Source: Deltaproteobacteria bacterium
GTDB lineage: Bacteria; Desulfobacterota; Binatia; Binatales; Binataceae
DNA: 46,231 nucleotides
Direction of reading: 5' to 3'
NCBI GenBank assembly: GCA_027317185.1
Contig: DAHVFB010000013.1
Location: forward strand, 1 to 46,231
Part shown: positions 16,664 through 24,120 of the stretch, one piece after another
Numbering within the stretch: position 1 is the stretch's first letter
How the letters are laid out: every line of letters begins with the position of its first letter
The notes under the pieces: generated by a model
What the model was told of the DNA's origin: nothing
Database searches by the model: none
The model's input: only the letters and a program-made list of their open reading frames with translations
Translations under genes and position numbers: made by a program

Positions 16664-18433
16664 TCAGCCTGCGAGTTGGCCGTTGCCGGCCACCGTGGCC
16701 GATTCCCTGAATTGAAGATCGTATAGCTTGCGGTATTCCCGGCCGAGCGCGATCAGTTCGTCGTGCGTCCCTTGTTCGATCACCTTGCCATGCACCAGTA
16801 CCGCGATTCGATCGGCGCGGCGGATAGTGGAGAGCCGATGGGCGATAACCAGCACGGTGCGGTTGGCGATCAACAACTCCAGCGCCTCCTGCACCAGCCG
16901 TTCGGCCTCCGAATCGAGCGAGGAAGTGGCTTCATCGAGTATTAAAATGGGCGCGTCCTTCAGCAATGCGCGGGCAATCGCGATCCGTTGCCGCTCGCCG
17001 CCCGAAAGCCGCACACCCATTTCACCGACCAGAGTGTCGTAGCCTTGCGGCAGCCGGGCGATGAATCCGTGAGCGTTGGCGCGGCGCGCCGCCGTCACGA
17101 TTTCGTCCTCGCTTTTTTCCTGGCTCCCGTATGCGATGTTCGCGCGAATCGTATCGTTGAACAAAAACGTATGCTGGGTAACCAGGCCAATCTGCGAGCG
17201 CAGCGAAGCAAGGCTGACGTGGCGCAAATCGACCCCATCGATGAGGACCTGGCCTTCCTGCGGATCGTAAAAGCGCGGGATCAGATCGGCGATGGTCGAT
17301 TTTCCGCCGCCGCTCATGCCAACCAATGCGATCACCTCGCCGGCGCCAATTCTGAGATCGACCTCCTTGAGCACCCAGTCCTTGCGATAACGGAAGTTGA
17401 CCTTGCGCAATTCGATCGAGTGATGGGTGCGCGGCAGCTTGATCGCGTTCGGCAGCTCGGGGACTTCGATCGGCTCGTCCATCATCTCGAACACCCGCTC
17501 GGCCGCCGCCATCCCCTGCTGGATGGTGTTGTTGGTGCGGGTCAACCGTTTGAATGGCTGGTAAATGATCAGCATCGAGGCGACGAAGGCGCCGAAGGTT
17601 CCCGCGCTGCGCGTGCCGGCGACGACCGAGGAGGCGCCGAACCACAGCACGCCCACGATCGCGAACGCGCCCATCACTTCGATCATCGGGCTGGTGATCG
17701 CGCGGATCAGCACGATTCGCATGTTGACCCTGAGCAGGCGGCGCAGTTCGATATCGAAGCGGCGGCGCTCATAGTCTTCCATCCCGAAGGCTTTGACCAC
17801 GCGGTTGCCCTGAAAGGTTTCCTGCAGGACCACCGTCAGCCCGCTGAACTGTTTCTGCGAGCGCTTGGTCATTTTGCGGATGCGCTGGGAAAATCCCATT
17901 ACCGGCAGCACCGCGGCGGGAAAAACCACGAAGGCAATCAGCGCGAGCTTCCAATCGATATAAAACGCCACCGACAATACGGCGATCAGCGAGCAGCCGT
18001 CGCCAAAAATCGAAAAGACGCCATCGGTGGTGCTGCCAGCGATCAGGTGAACGTCGTAGAGCACGCGCGAAACCATCACGCCGGTCGGCGTGCGGTTGAA
18101 GAACGAGAGCGAAAGCCGTTGCAGGCGGTCGTTGAGTTGCGAGCGAAGATTAAGCGTGATGCGCTGGCCGACATAAGCATTGAGATAGGTGCTGGCGAAG
18201 TTCGCCAGGGCACGGACCACGAATAAAATCAAAATTTCGATCGATAACAGGTGAAGTTGTCTGAGATCGTGAAATTTGGAGAGCGAGTTGATGAACGGCC
18301 GCGCGATCAGCGGGATTGCGCCATTACTGGCGCTGAGCAGCAGAGTCGTGACGACCAATAAGGTCAGATGCGGAAAAAGGTACGGGCGCAGATAATCTAA
18401 AATCCGGCGTTGCAGAGGTGAGATCAGCTTCAT
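16664..18433 (-). CDS. msbA: Lipid A flippase-type ABC transporter (MsbA-like)
   Basis: This 589-residue half-transporter has six predicted membrane helices in the first 300 residues and an ATP-binding domain after residue 340. Walker A is GMSGGGKST (372-380), the signature is LSGGERQR (476-483) and Walker B is ILILDEATS (496-504). As a homodimer it would flip core-lipid A across the inner membrane. Its place between lpxB and waaA/lpxK supports this job over a drug-export role. Its ATG overlaps the lpxB stop by 4 bp (ATGA). Confidence 0.93.
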   Translation of the reverse strand: MKLISPLQRRILDYLRPYLFPHLTLLVVTTLLLSASNGAIPLIARPFINSLSKFHDLRQLHLLSIEILILFVVRALANFASTYLNAYVGQRITLNLRSQLNDRLQRLSLSFFNRTPTGVMVSRVLYDVHLIAGSTTDGVFSIFGDGCSLIAVLSVAFYIDWKLALIAFVVFPAAVLPVMGFSQRIRKMTKRSQKQFSGLTVVLQETFQGNRVVKAFGMEDYERRRFDIELRRLLRVNMRIVLIRAITSPMIEVMGAFAIVGVLWFGASSVVAGTRSAGTFGAFVASMLIIYQPFKRLTRTNNTIQQGMAAAERVFEMMDEPIEVPELPNAIKLPRTHHSIELRKVNFRYRKDWVLKEVDLRIGAGEVIALVGMSGGGKSTIADLIPRFYDPQEGQVLIDGVDLRHVSLASLRSQIGLVTQHTFLFNDTIRANIAYGSQEKSEDEIVTAARRANAHGFIARLPQGYDTLVGEMGVRLSGGERQRIAIARALLKDAPILILDEATSSLDSEAERLVQEALELLIANRTVLVIAHRLSTIRRADRIAVLVHGKVIEQGTHDELIALGREYRKLYDLQFRESATVAGNGQLAG

Positions 18434-19563
18434 GAGATCATGCCGAGCGCAATTTCCGCCACCCGCCCGGCTGCGCCGGGAAGCCCGAGCTGTGAGCGAA
18501 GGTTCTTAAGTGCGGCGATAGTCTCTCTGCGGCAAGGCTCAAGCAGCATCGGTTCCGCGGCGCTGACCAGATTTTCCGCGATCACTTCCTGCTGTATCAA
18601 CTCGGGAACCACTCGGCGTCCAGCGAGAATATTGGGCATGCCGAAAAACCTGACTCCTTTCACCAGCATCCGCGCGATCGAGTAGGTTAACCCCGACACC
18701 TTGTACGCGATCACCATCGGACAGCCGAGCAGCGCCGTTTCCAGCGTCGCGGTACCCGAGGCCACCAGCGCCAGTTCGCTGGCGGAAACGATATTATATG
18801 AATCCCCATCCAGAATCCTTATCCCGTCGAGCGTACCGCCCGCGGCGGTGCGCAGGTCCGCTTCGGTCAAGGTTGGCGCGCGCAGGATGCAGGGCACCAG
18901 CCCCCGCGTCCGGTTCAGGATCCGGGCGGCCTCGCAGAACGGCCGCAGCAGATGCTGAATCTCGCTGCGCCGGCTGCCGGGCAGGAGCGCAAGAATTTTG
19001 TCGCTGGAGGCGAAGCCGTGACGGCGCAGCGTCGTCTCGCGATCCGCGCCGGGACGCGCGAGATCGAGCAGAGGATGGCCCACGAAGGTCACCCGCTGAC
19101 CGGCAGCGGCATAAACCTGCGCTTCGAATGGAAACACCACCGCCAGTCGATCGGCCCGCTGGATCAGTTTGGCGATTCGCCCGCGCCGCCAGGCCCATAC
19201 CTGCGGCACGATGTAATAAAGCACCGGGATGCCAATCCGGCGCGCATAGCGCGCCAGCATCATGTTGAACTCGGCATAGTCGATCAGAATCGCGAGGTCG
19301 GGACGATCTCGCCGCAGCGTTGCGCGCAGTAAACGCATCGCGCTCAGCGTTCGCCGGATGGTCAGGCTTAGCTCGGTCACGCCAAATCCGGCGATGTCCT
19401 CCGCGTTGACCAGCGCCCGCACGCCTGCTGTGCGCATCCGCTCGCCCGCGATTCCGAAAATGTCGCATCCGGGCGCGCGCGCGGTTATTTCGCTGGCGAG
19501 ATTTCCGCCATGAAGATCGCCCGAGGCCTCGCCGGCCACCATCAGGATACGCGGTGGATGCAA
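18430..19563 (-). CDS. lpxB: Lipid-A-disaccharide synthase
   Basis: This 377-residue GT19 enzyme joins UDP-diacylglucosamine and lipid X to form the lipid A disaccharide. The family N-terminus LMVAGEASGDLHGG is clear, and YYIVPQVWAWR and LALLPGSRRSEIQ follow. I chose the TTG at 19563 (MHPPRILMVAGEASGD), because the ATG seven codons later would cut into the first beta strand; a TTG at 19599 is also in frame. It starts 4 bp after the SCO gene stop and overlaps msbA by 4 bp, so the three genes are a tightly coupled unit. Confidence 0.95.
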   Translation of the reverse strand: MHPPRILMVAGEASGDLHGGNLASEITARAPGCDIFGIAGERMRTAGVRALVNAEDIAGFGVTELSLTIRRTLSAMRLLRATLRRDRPDLAILIDYAEFNMMLARYARRIGIPVLYYIVPQVWAWRRGRIAKLIQRADRLAVVFPFEAQVYAAAGQRVTFVGHPLLDLARPGADRETTLRRHGFASSDKILALLPGSRRSEIQHLLRPFCEAARILNRTRGLVPCILRAPTLTEADLRTAAGGTLDGIRILDGDSYNIVSASELALVASGTATLETALLGCPMVIAYKVSGLTYSIARMLVKGVRFFGMPNILAGRRVVPELIQQEVIAENLVSAAEPMLLEPCRRETIAALKNLRSQLGLPGAAGRVAEIALGMIS

Positions 19564-19567
19564 CGAG

Positions 19568-20185
19568 CTAACCGTTGAGAGCGTTCCTGATATCGGCAAC
19601 CACCGTTTTCGGGCTTACCTGGAGCGCGTCATACTGGCGTATCTGATGCCCATCGGGACCGAGCAGGAAAGCGGCGGCAACGTGACCGATGGCGCCGCCG
19701 GGCTCGCGCATGCGTTTGATCCGAAACAGCGCCAGTTCCTGATCGATCGCCGCTGGCGCGCCGGTCAGGAACAACCATCCGGAAGCCGGTGCGCCCTCGG
19801 CCTTTGCATAGCGAAGCAGCACCGCCGGAGTGTCGTGTTCGGGATCGAGGGTGATTGAGACCAGGGTTATTTTGTTGCCGAGTTCTGAACCGAGAGCATT
19901 GGCGATCAGCCTGAACTTCGAGGTCAGCACCGGGCATTCAAGGTGGCACGAGGCATATACGAAATCGATCAAGACCGGTTTACCCTTGAGCGAGGCGAGC
20001 GTGAGGCGGGTTCCGTGCTGGTCGCTCAGCGCGATCGGCGGCAGACAATCATTGGGATTGGCGGCCGGATAGGAGCCGATCTCGGCTGGCGGCGTATGCG
20101 AACAGCTCGCCAGAATTGCAAACAAGACCATCAGGCAGGCGAGCCGCAGCGCAAATCGGAAAACTGTGCGGCAAACGATTCTCAC
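19568..20185 (-). CDS. SCO1/SenC-family copper-binding lipoprotein
   Basis: The 205-residue product has a lipoprotein signal ending in LASC (C28), then a thioredoxin-like domain with the SCO metal site CHLECP (C80, C84) and the partner His in GHVAAAFLLGPDG (H168). SCO proteins deliver copper to the CuA site of cytochrome oxidase or act as periplasmic thiol reductants. No oxidase gene is near. Instead it sits inside the lpx run, overlapping the upstream Gfo/Idh gene by 4 bp (ATGA) and lying 4 bp before lpxB. All three metal ligands are present, so it should bind copper. Its link with lipid A synthesis is unexplained. Confidence 0.9.
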   Translation of the reverse strand: MRIVCRTVFRFALRLACLMVLFAILASCSHTPPAEIGSYPAANPNDCLPPIALSDQHGTRLTLASLKGKPVLIDFVYASCHLECPVLTSKFRLIANALGSELGNKITLVSITLDPEHDTPAVLLRYAKAEGAPASGWLFLTGAPAAIDQELALFRIKRMREPGGAIGHVAAAFLLGPDGHQIRQYDALQVSPKTVVADIRNALNG

Positions 20186-21135
20186 TGTGCGATAGTCCCC
20201 GCGCTTTCCATCACGGATTTTATCCGATCGGTTAATTCCATCACTCGCAGTCCATCCGCGGCGCTGACGATCGGAGCCTGGCGGGACCGCACGCTGGCGA
20301 CGAATGCCGCGATTTCATCCGCCAGTTGATCGCCCTTGTCGAGGTTGATCTGTTCGGCCGAAATAACCGGGTAGGGCGATCCGGGCTGTGGCGCACCCTT
20401 ACGATAAACCTGGATGCGGCGTGCCTCGTAGTCGACCGAGATGTACTCGTCGGGTTGGAAGAAACGGATTTTGCGTTCGCGCCGGGGCGCAACCCGGCTG
20501 GTGTTAAGATTGGCGATCAGTCCGTTGGAGAAGCGCAGCCGTGCGTTGGCGACGTCGATGCGATCGGTGAGAACCGCAACTCCAACCGCTTCCGCCGAGA
20601 TCACTTCGGCCTCGGTGCAGCTTAGGATCACGTCGAGATCGTGAGTCATCAGATCGAGAATCACATCGACGTCCGTGCCGCGTTCGGTAAACGGCGCCAG
20701 CCGATGGCTTTCGATGAAGCGCGGCGCGCGCAGCATCGATCGCAAGTGTACGATCGCGGGATTAAAGCGTTCAAGATGGCCGATTTGAAGGATTCGGCCA
20801 TGAGCCGCCGCCAGCGCGACCAGCTCGCGCGCGTGGGCCGGCGAGGCGGCCATCGGTTTCTCCAGCAGCACATCGATTCCCGCCTGGAGCATCCAGGCGG
20901 CGACCTCGTAATGAGTAAGGCTCGGAGTCGCCACGCTGACCAGATCGACGGTGCCCTTCAAAGTTCGAAAATCCGTCACCGCGGCGGCGCCGTATTCGAG
21001 TGCGATTTGGCTTGCTCGCGATTGATCGACGTCGACCACCGCCACCAGCCGCACATCCGGTATCGCGGCGTACTTGCTCGCGTGCAACGTGCCGAGCTTG
21101 CCGACTCCGATCACCGCTGCGCGCAGTTCAGTCAT
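20182..21135 (-). CDS. Gfo/Idh/MocA family oxidoreductase (lipid A cluster; GnnA-like by position)
   Basis: This 317-residue protein has an N-terminal Rossmann fold (VIGVGKLGTLHASKYA, about 6-21) and the family EKP motif in VLLEKPMA, followed by the usual alpha/beta sugar-binding domain with GHLERFNPA. It would oxidise or reduce a sugar or nucleotide sugar with NAD(P). A gene of this family between lpxA and lpxB recalls gnnA of Acidithiobacillus, which oxidises UDP-GlcNAc at C3 for 3-amino lipid A. However, the partner transaminase gnnB is not here, so that role is only a possibility. I chose the ATG at 21135 (MTELRAAVIG), which overlaps the lpxI stop; ATG 21141 is an alternative. Confidence 0.9.
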   Translation of the reverse strand: MTELRAAVIGVGKLGTLHASKYAAIPDVRLVAVVDVDQSRASQIALEYGAAAVTDFRTLKGTVDLVSVATPSLTHYEVAAWMLQAGIDVLLEKPMAASPAHARELVALAAAHGRILQIGHLERFNPAIVHLRSMLRAPRFIESHRLAPFTERGTDVDVILDLMTHDLDVILSCTEAEVISAEAVGVAVLTDRIDVANARLRFSNGLIANLNTSRVAPRRERKIRFFQPDEYISVDYEARRIQVYRKGAPQPGSPYPVISAEQINLDKGDQLADEIAAFVASVRSRQAPIVSAADGLRVMELTDRIKSVMESAGTIAQ

Positions 21136-21967
21136 GGCCATAAATGGTGATGCCGTTTTCCGCCGCCAGGGCAAAAGTCCGGGAACGTTCGAGGATCAGC
21201 GCCTGCCCGGCCTCGACGCCGATCATTGCGGCGCGCAACTCAGCCAGCAGTTCGATTGTCGCCGGGCCGATAGCGGGGCGATCGAAGCGCATGTCCTGTC
21301 CAGCTTTGGCCATCTTCGCGACCACCATACCGGCGCCGCACAATACTGCGGCGCGCCGTAAAGCCGCGTCGGTACCCTCGACCGCCTCGACCGCGGCGAC
21401 AATGCCGCTGTGAATCGCGACCGCCTGACCGACGTCGAATTTTCCCAGCACACGCATGAGGCTGAACGCCAGTTCGAGGTCTTTCATGTGCCGATCCTGC
21501 GGAGCCGGTCCGGCCAGCGGTCCCGATTCGGCCAGCGCCCTGGTCAGCATCGGCACCGGATCGATCATCGGGATGCCTTCGGATTCGAGTTCCGCGGCAA
21601 GGGCGCGCAGCACCGCATCGTCGCTAAAGCGCGCCATCCGCGACATCATCGCGACGGCGCGCGAATCGGGTGTGAAGGATTCGGCCAGTCTCGCACGGGT
21701 GATGCCGCCGGCCATCGCGGCCTGATCAACCCCGCCGGCCTTGAAGAAGTCGATCATCTGTTGCACCTGGCCAACATTTATCCAGTTGATTTTGTCGACC
21801 AGTGCTTCCAGTTCGGGCAAGCTCTCACCCCGGTGCGCGACTGCGATTACGCGGACGCCGCGCACACGCGCCGCCCGCGCAACCTCGAGCGGAAAAACTC
21901 CGTTACCGGCGATGAGTCCCAGTTTTTTCAATGGGTCCGAATCGAACTGCGGTTTACTCCCGCTCAC
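21128..21967 (-). CDS. lpxI: UDP-2,3-diacylglucosamine hydrolase, LpxI type
   Basis: This 279-residue DUF1009-family enzyme makes lipid X from UDP-2,3-diacylglucosamine and replaces LpxH in many non-enteric lineages. Recognisable pieces are KKLGLIAGNGVFPLEVA near the N-terminus and AVVAKMAKAGQD-like and DRPAIGP motifs in the C-terminal catalytic domain (MVVAKMAKAGQDMRFDRPAI). The best start is GTG at 21967, which overlaps the lpxA stop by 14 bp; the frame is open further upstream inside lpxA, but that is not family-like. Position lpxA-lpxI-lpxB follows pathway order. Confidence 0.94.
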   Translation of the reverse strand: MSGSKPQFDSDPLKKLGLIAGNGVFPLEVARAARVRGVRVIAVAHRGESLPELEALVDKINWINVGQVQQMIDFFKAGGVDQAAMAGGITRARLAESFTPDSRAVAMMSRMARFSDDAVLRALAAELESEGIPMIDPVPMLTRALAESGPLAGPAPQDRHMKDLELAFSLMRVLGKFDVGQAVAIHSGIVAAVEAVEGTDAALRRAAVLCGAGMVVAKMAKAGQDMRFDRPAIGPATIELLAELRAAMIGVEAGQALILERSRTFALAAENGITIYGHD

Positions 21968-22745
21968 GGCCAACCACGCCGCGCTTCGACTCACCGATGA
22001 AGTCCACGACGCGCCGCACTTCGGCGACCGATCCATCTTCGGCCAATACTTCCCGGATGGCGTCCTCCCGCAACAGACCCGAGTAGAACAGCTTGCGATA
22101 AGTGCGCTCGATAGCGCCGATGGTCTCGCGATCGAAGCCGCGCCGGCGCAGTCCTACCGTATTTACGCCCACCAGCCGCGCGCGGTCGCCCGCGACCATC
22201 GAATAGGGCGGCACGTCCTGGGAAACCTTGGCGCCTGCCGCCACCATCGCATAGGCGCCGATACGCGCGAACTGATGGATCCCACACATCCCCGCGGCGA
22301 CCACCCATTCCCCGAGCACGCAATGGCCGCCCAACTCGGTCGAATTGGCGATGATTGATCCATCGCCAACGATGCAGTCATGGGCGATATGCACGTAGTT
22401 CATCAACAGCACGCCGTTGCCGATGCGGGTGACCATGTGGCCGCTTTCGGTGCCGCGATGGATGGTGGTGAATTCGCGGATGGTATTGTCGTCGCCGATC
22501 TCCACGCGCGAGGGCTCATTGCGGAACTTCAGGTCCTGCGGCGCGGCGCCAATCGAGGAATACTGGAAGATACGGTTGCGTGCGCCGATCGTCGTGTTGC
22601 TTTCGATCACGGTGTACGGACCGACCGTGGTCCGCGGCCCGATTTGGACTCCAGGACCAATTACGACGCCGGGGCCGATCTCGGCGCTGGAATCGATTTC
22701 CGATCCTGGATCGACGATCGCAGTGGGATGAATTAGTCCGGCTAT
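21954..22745 (-). CDS. lpxA: UDP-N-acetylglucosamine O-acyltransferase, with a non-standard start codon
   Basis: This left-handed beta-helix trimer enzyme starts lipid A synthesis by adding a 3-hydroxyacyl chain to UDP-GlcNAc. Hexapeptide repeats run from IHPTAIVDPG through the conserved HIAHDC (catalytic His) and GIHQFARIGA. The helical C-terminus starts near GVNTVGLRRRGFDRE. Homology runs right up to the fabZ stop, but the frame there holds no ATG, GTG or TTG before a stop codon upstream. The first standard start (GTG 22610) would remove about 41 residues of beta-helix. Likely starts are ATA at 22745 (GGAGG ten bases upstream, ATAG overlap with the fabZ stop, 263 residues) or ATT at 22733 (259 residues). 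The residue aligning with E. coli G173, the acyl-chain ruler, is Ala. Confidence 0.93.
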   Translation of the reverse strand: MAGLIHPTAIVDPGSEIDSSAEIGPGVVIGPGVQIGPRTTVGPYTVIESNTTIGARNRIFQYSSIGAAPQDLKFRNEPSRVEIGDDNTIREFTTIHRGTESGHMVTRIGNGVLLMNYVHIAHDCIVGDGSIIANSTELGGHCVLGEWVVAAGMCGIHQFARIGAYAMVAAGAKVSQDVPPYSMVAGDRARLVGVNTVGLRRRGFDRETIGAIERTYRKLFYSGLLREDAIREVLAEDGSVAEVRRVVDFIGESKRGVVGRERE

Positions 22746-23203
22746 GGCAGTCGCGCCTCCACTTCCATCGCGGATATTTCACCCTCGGCCACCAGTTCTC
22801 CCTCGACGCGCGCGACCGCCTCGATTTTCCAGAGCGGACGCCGATATCTGAGCAGGGTCACTTCCATTTTCAATTGATCGCCCGGAATCACCTGGCGGCG
22901 GAAGCGGACCTTGTCGAGGCCGGTCAGCATCAGCATCCGATCCCCGTCGCGCTCCGCGGCCGCGATTCGCATCGCGAGCACACCGGCGGATTGAGCCAGC
23001 GCTTCCATGATTAGCACCCCGGGCATCACCGGATAGCCGGGAAAATGACCCATGAAGAACGGTTCATTGAAGGTGACGTTCTTCAGCGTGAGCGCGTGGC
23101 GGTCGTCGAGTTCCAACACCCGGTCCACCAGCAGAAATGGGTACCGATGCGGCAGCAGCCGCATCAGGCGCGCGAGATCGGGAACTGCAGGTTCGGTGCT
23201 CAA
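22742..23203 (-). CDS. fabZ: 3-hydroxyacyl-ACP dehydratase FabZ
   Basis: This 153-residue hot-dog-fold enzyme dehydrates 3-hydroxyacyl-ACP in fatty acid synthesis and so competes with LpxA for the same hydroxyacyl pool. The catalytic His is in GHFPGYPVMPGVL (H53) and the Glu in MEALAQ (E67). The start is TTG at 23203 without a strong Shine-Dalgarno. The gene is the first after a 160 bp gap that holds a palindromic repeat, while its stop overlaps the apparent start of lpxA. The usual lpxD-fabZ-lpxA order lacks lpxD here. Confidence 0.95.
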   Translation of the reverse strand: MSTEPAVPDLARLMRLLPHRYPFLLVDRVLELDDRHALTLKNVTFNEPFFMGHFPGYPVMPGVLIMEALAQSAGVLAMRIAAAERDGDRMLMLTGLDKVRFRRQVIPGDQLKMEVTLLRYRRPLWKIEAVARVEGELVAEGEISAMEVEARLP

Positions 23204-23255
23204 GGTCTAACAGGCGGTTGAAAAAGAATTTTCACCGCCTTATCCCTCACGCTTA

Positions 23256-23274
23256 TCTCTCCCGCAGGGAGAGA
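23256..23274. repeat. Palindromic REP-like element between skp and fabZ
   Basis: TCTCTCCC-GCA-GGGAGAGA forms a perfect 8 bp stem with a 3 base loop. It is flanked by CCCTCACGC and by AGGATATGGG and sits in the only sizeable gap (23204-23363) of the skp-fabZ-lpx run. The text resembles the CCCTCTCC/GGAGAGGG element at 44431-44454, so both are probably copies of a dispersed repeat family. Such hairpins can stabilise or attenuate transcripts within an operon. Confidence 0.6.
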
Positions 23275-23363
23275 GGATATGGGAAAAAAGCCGGTTTTCA
23301 TGCAGGGTGTCGAGCGCTACCTCGGTTGAAAATCTCAGGCCCATGCCTTTTCTCAACCCCCTG

Positions 23364-24011
23364 CTAACGGGAGATGCTCGATCGCTTTTGAGTGGTTGAG
23401 GAGCCGAAGCTGGATTGAGGACCACCAAGATTGATCTCGTTGCCACCACCGGCGCGTGGCGCGCCACCCCGCGCTCCCGGCTGCTCGCCGAGCGAACCGG
23501 CCGGCACATGCATCGCATCATAGCTGCGGATCACTTCATCGGTGATGTCGATGCCGGGCGCACCCCATAAAATTTGGCCTTTTTCCATCACCATCGTATA
23601 GCCGTCTTTTTCGCCGATGTTGCGCACCACCGTCGCGAGATCCCGCACGATCGCGGAGGTCATCTCGCTGTCTTTCTGCCGCAGCTCCTCCTGAACATTC
23701 TTATAGTTCTGCTGGAAATCGCGCAGCTTGGTGGCGTATTCGTCCTGCAGGTTCTGACGCTGGTCGGCCCGCATCAGCATCCCTTTTTTCTGCAGTTCAT
23801 CCTGAATCGATTGGACTTCGGCTTGCTGCCGCTTGAGCTTGCCGGTGATCTGCTCGACCTTTCCACGGATTTCGACTTTCGCGTGTTTTCCGGCGTTGCA
23901 CTCATTGAGCGCCCGCTGAATATCGACATAGGCAAGCCTGACCTCTGCCCGTGCGGAGACGGCGCTCAACATTCCCACCAGCACCATCAGAACAATAAGT
24001 CGCTGCCGCAT
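23364..24011 (-). CDS. skp: OmpH/Skp family periplasmic chaperone
   Basis: The 215-residue product has a signal peptide (MRQRLIVLMVLVGMLSAVSA, cut near ARA-EV), then AYVDIQRALNECNAGK, the start of the Skp core. A long charged coiled coil follows over about residues 40-115. Skp grips unfolded outer-membrane proteins on their way to BamA, encoded directly upstream. Unlike the E. coli protein it ends with a roughly 45-residue Gly/Ser-rich tail of low complexity (near GGAPRAGGGNEINLGG). I chose the ATG at 24011, where the signal peptide begins; in-frame codons up to 24032 exist. Confidence 0.9.
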   Translation of the reverse strand: MRQRLIVLMVLVGMLSAVSARAEVRLAYVDIQRALNECNAGKHAKVEIRGKVEQITGKLKRQQAEVQSIQDELQKKGMLMRADQRQNLQDEYATKLRDFQQNYKNVQEELRQKDSEMTSAIVRDLATVVRNIGEKDGYTMVMEKGQILWGAPGIDITDEVIRSYDAMHVPAGSLGEQPGARGGAPRAGGGNEINLGGPQSSFGSSTTQKRSSISR

Positions 24012-24120
24012 AGCCACCTGCAAATCCTCCAATCGGAAATCGCTCCGGCAAACCGGACGGGTTCACGAAAAATGGACGTAACCTTCGGGGCGTAATTAAA
24101 GCCTGTTTTACGGGCGGCGG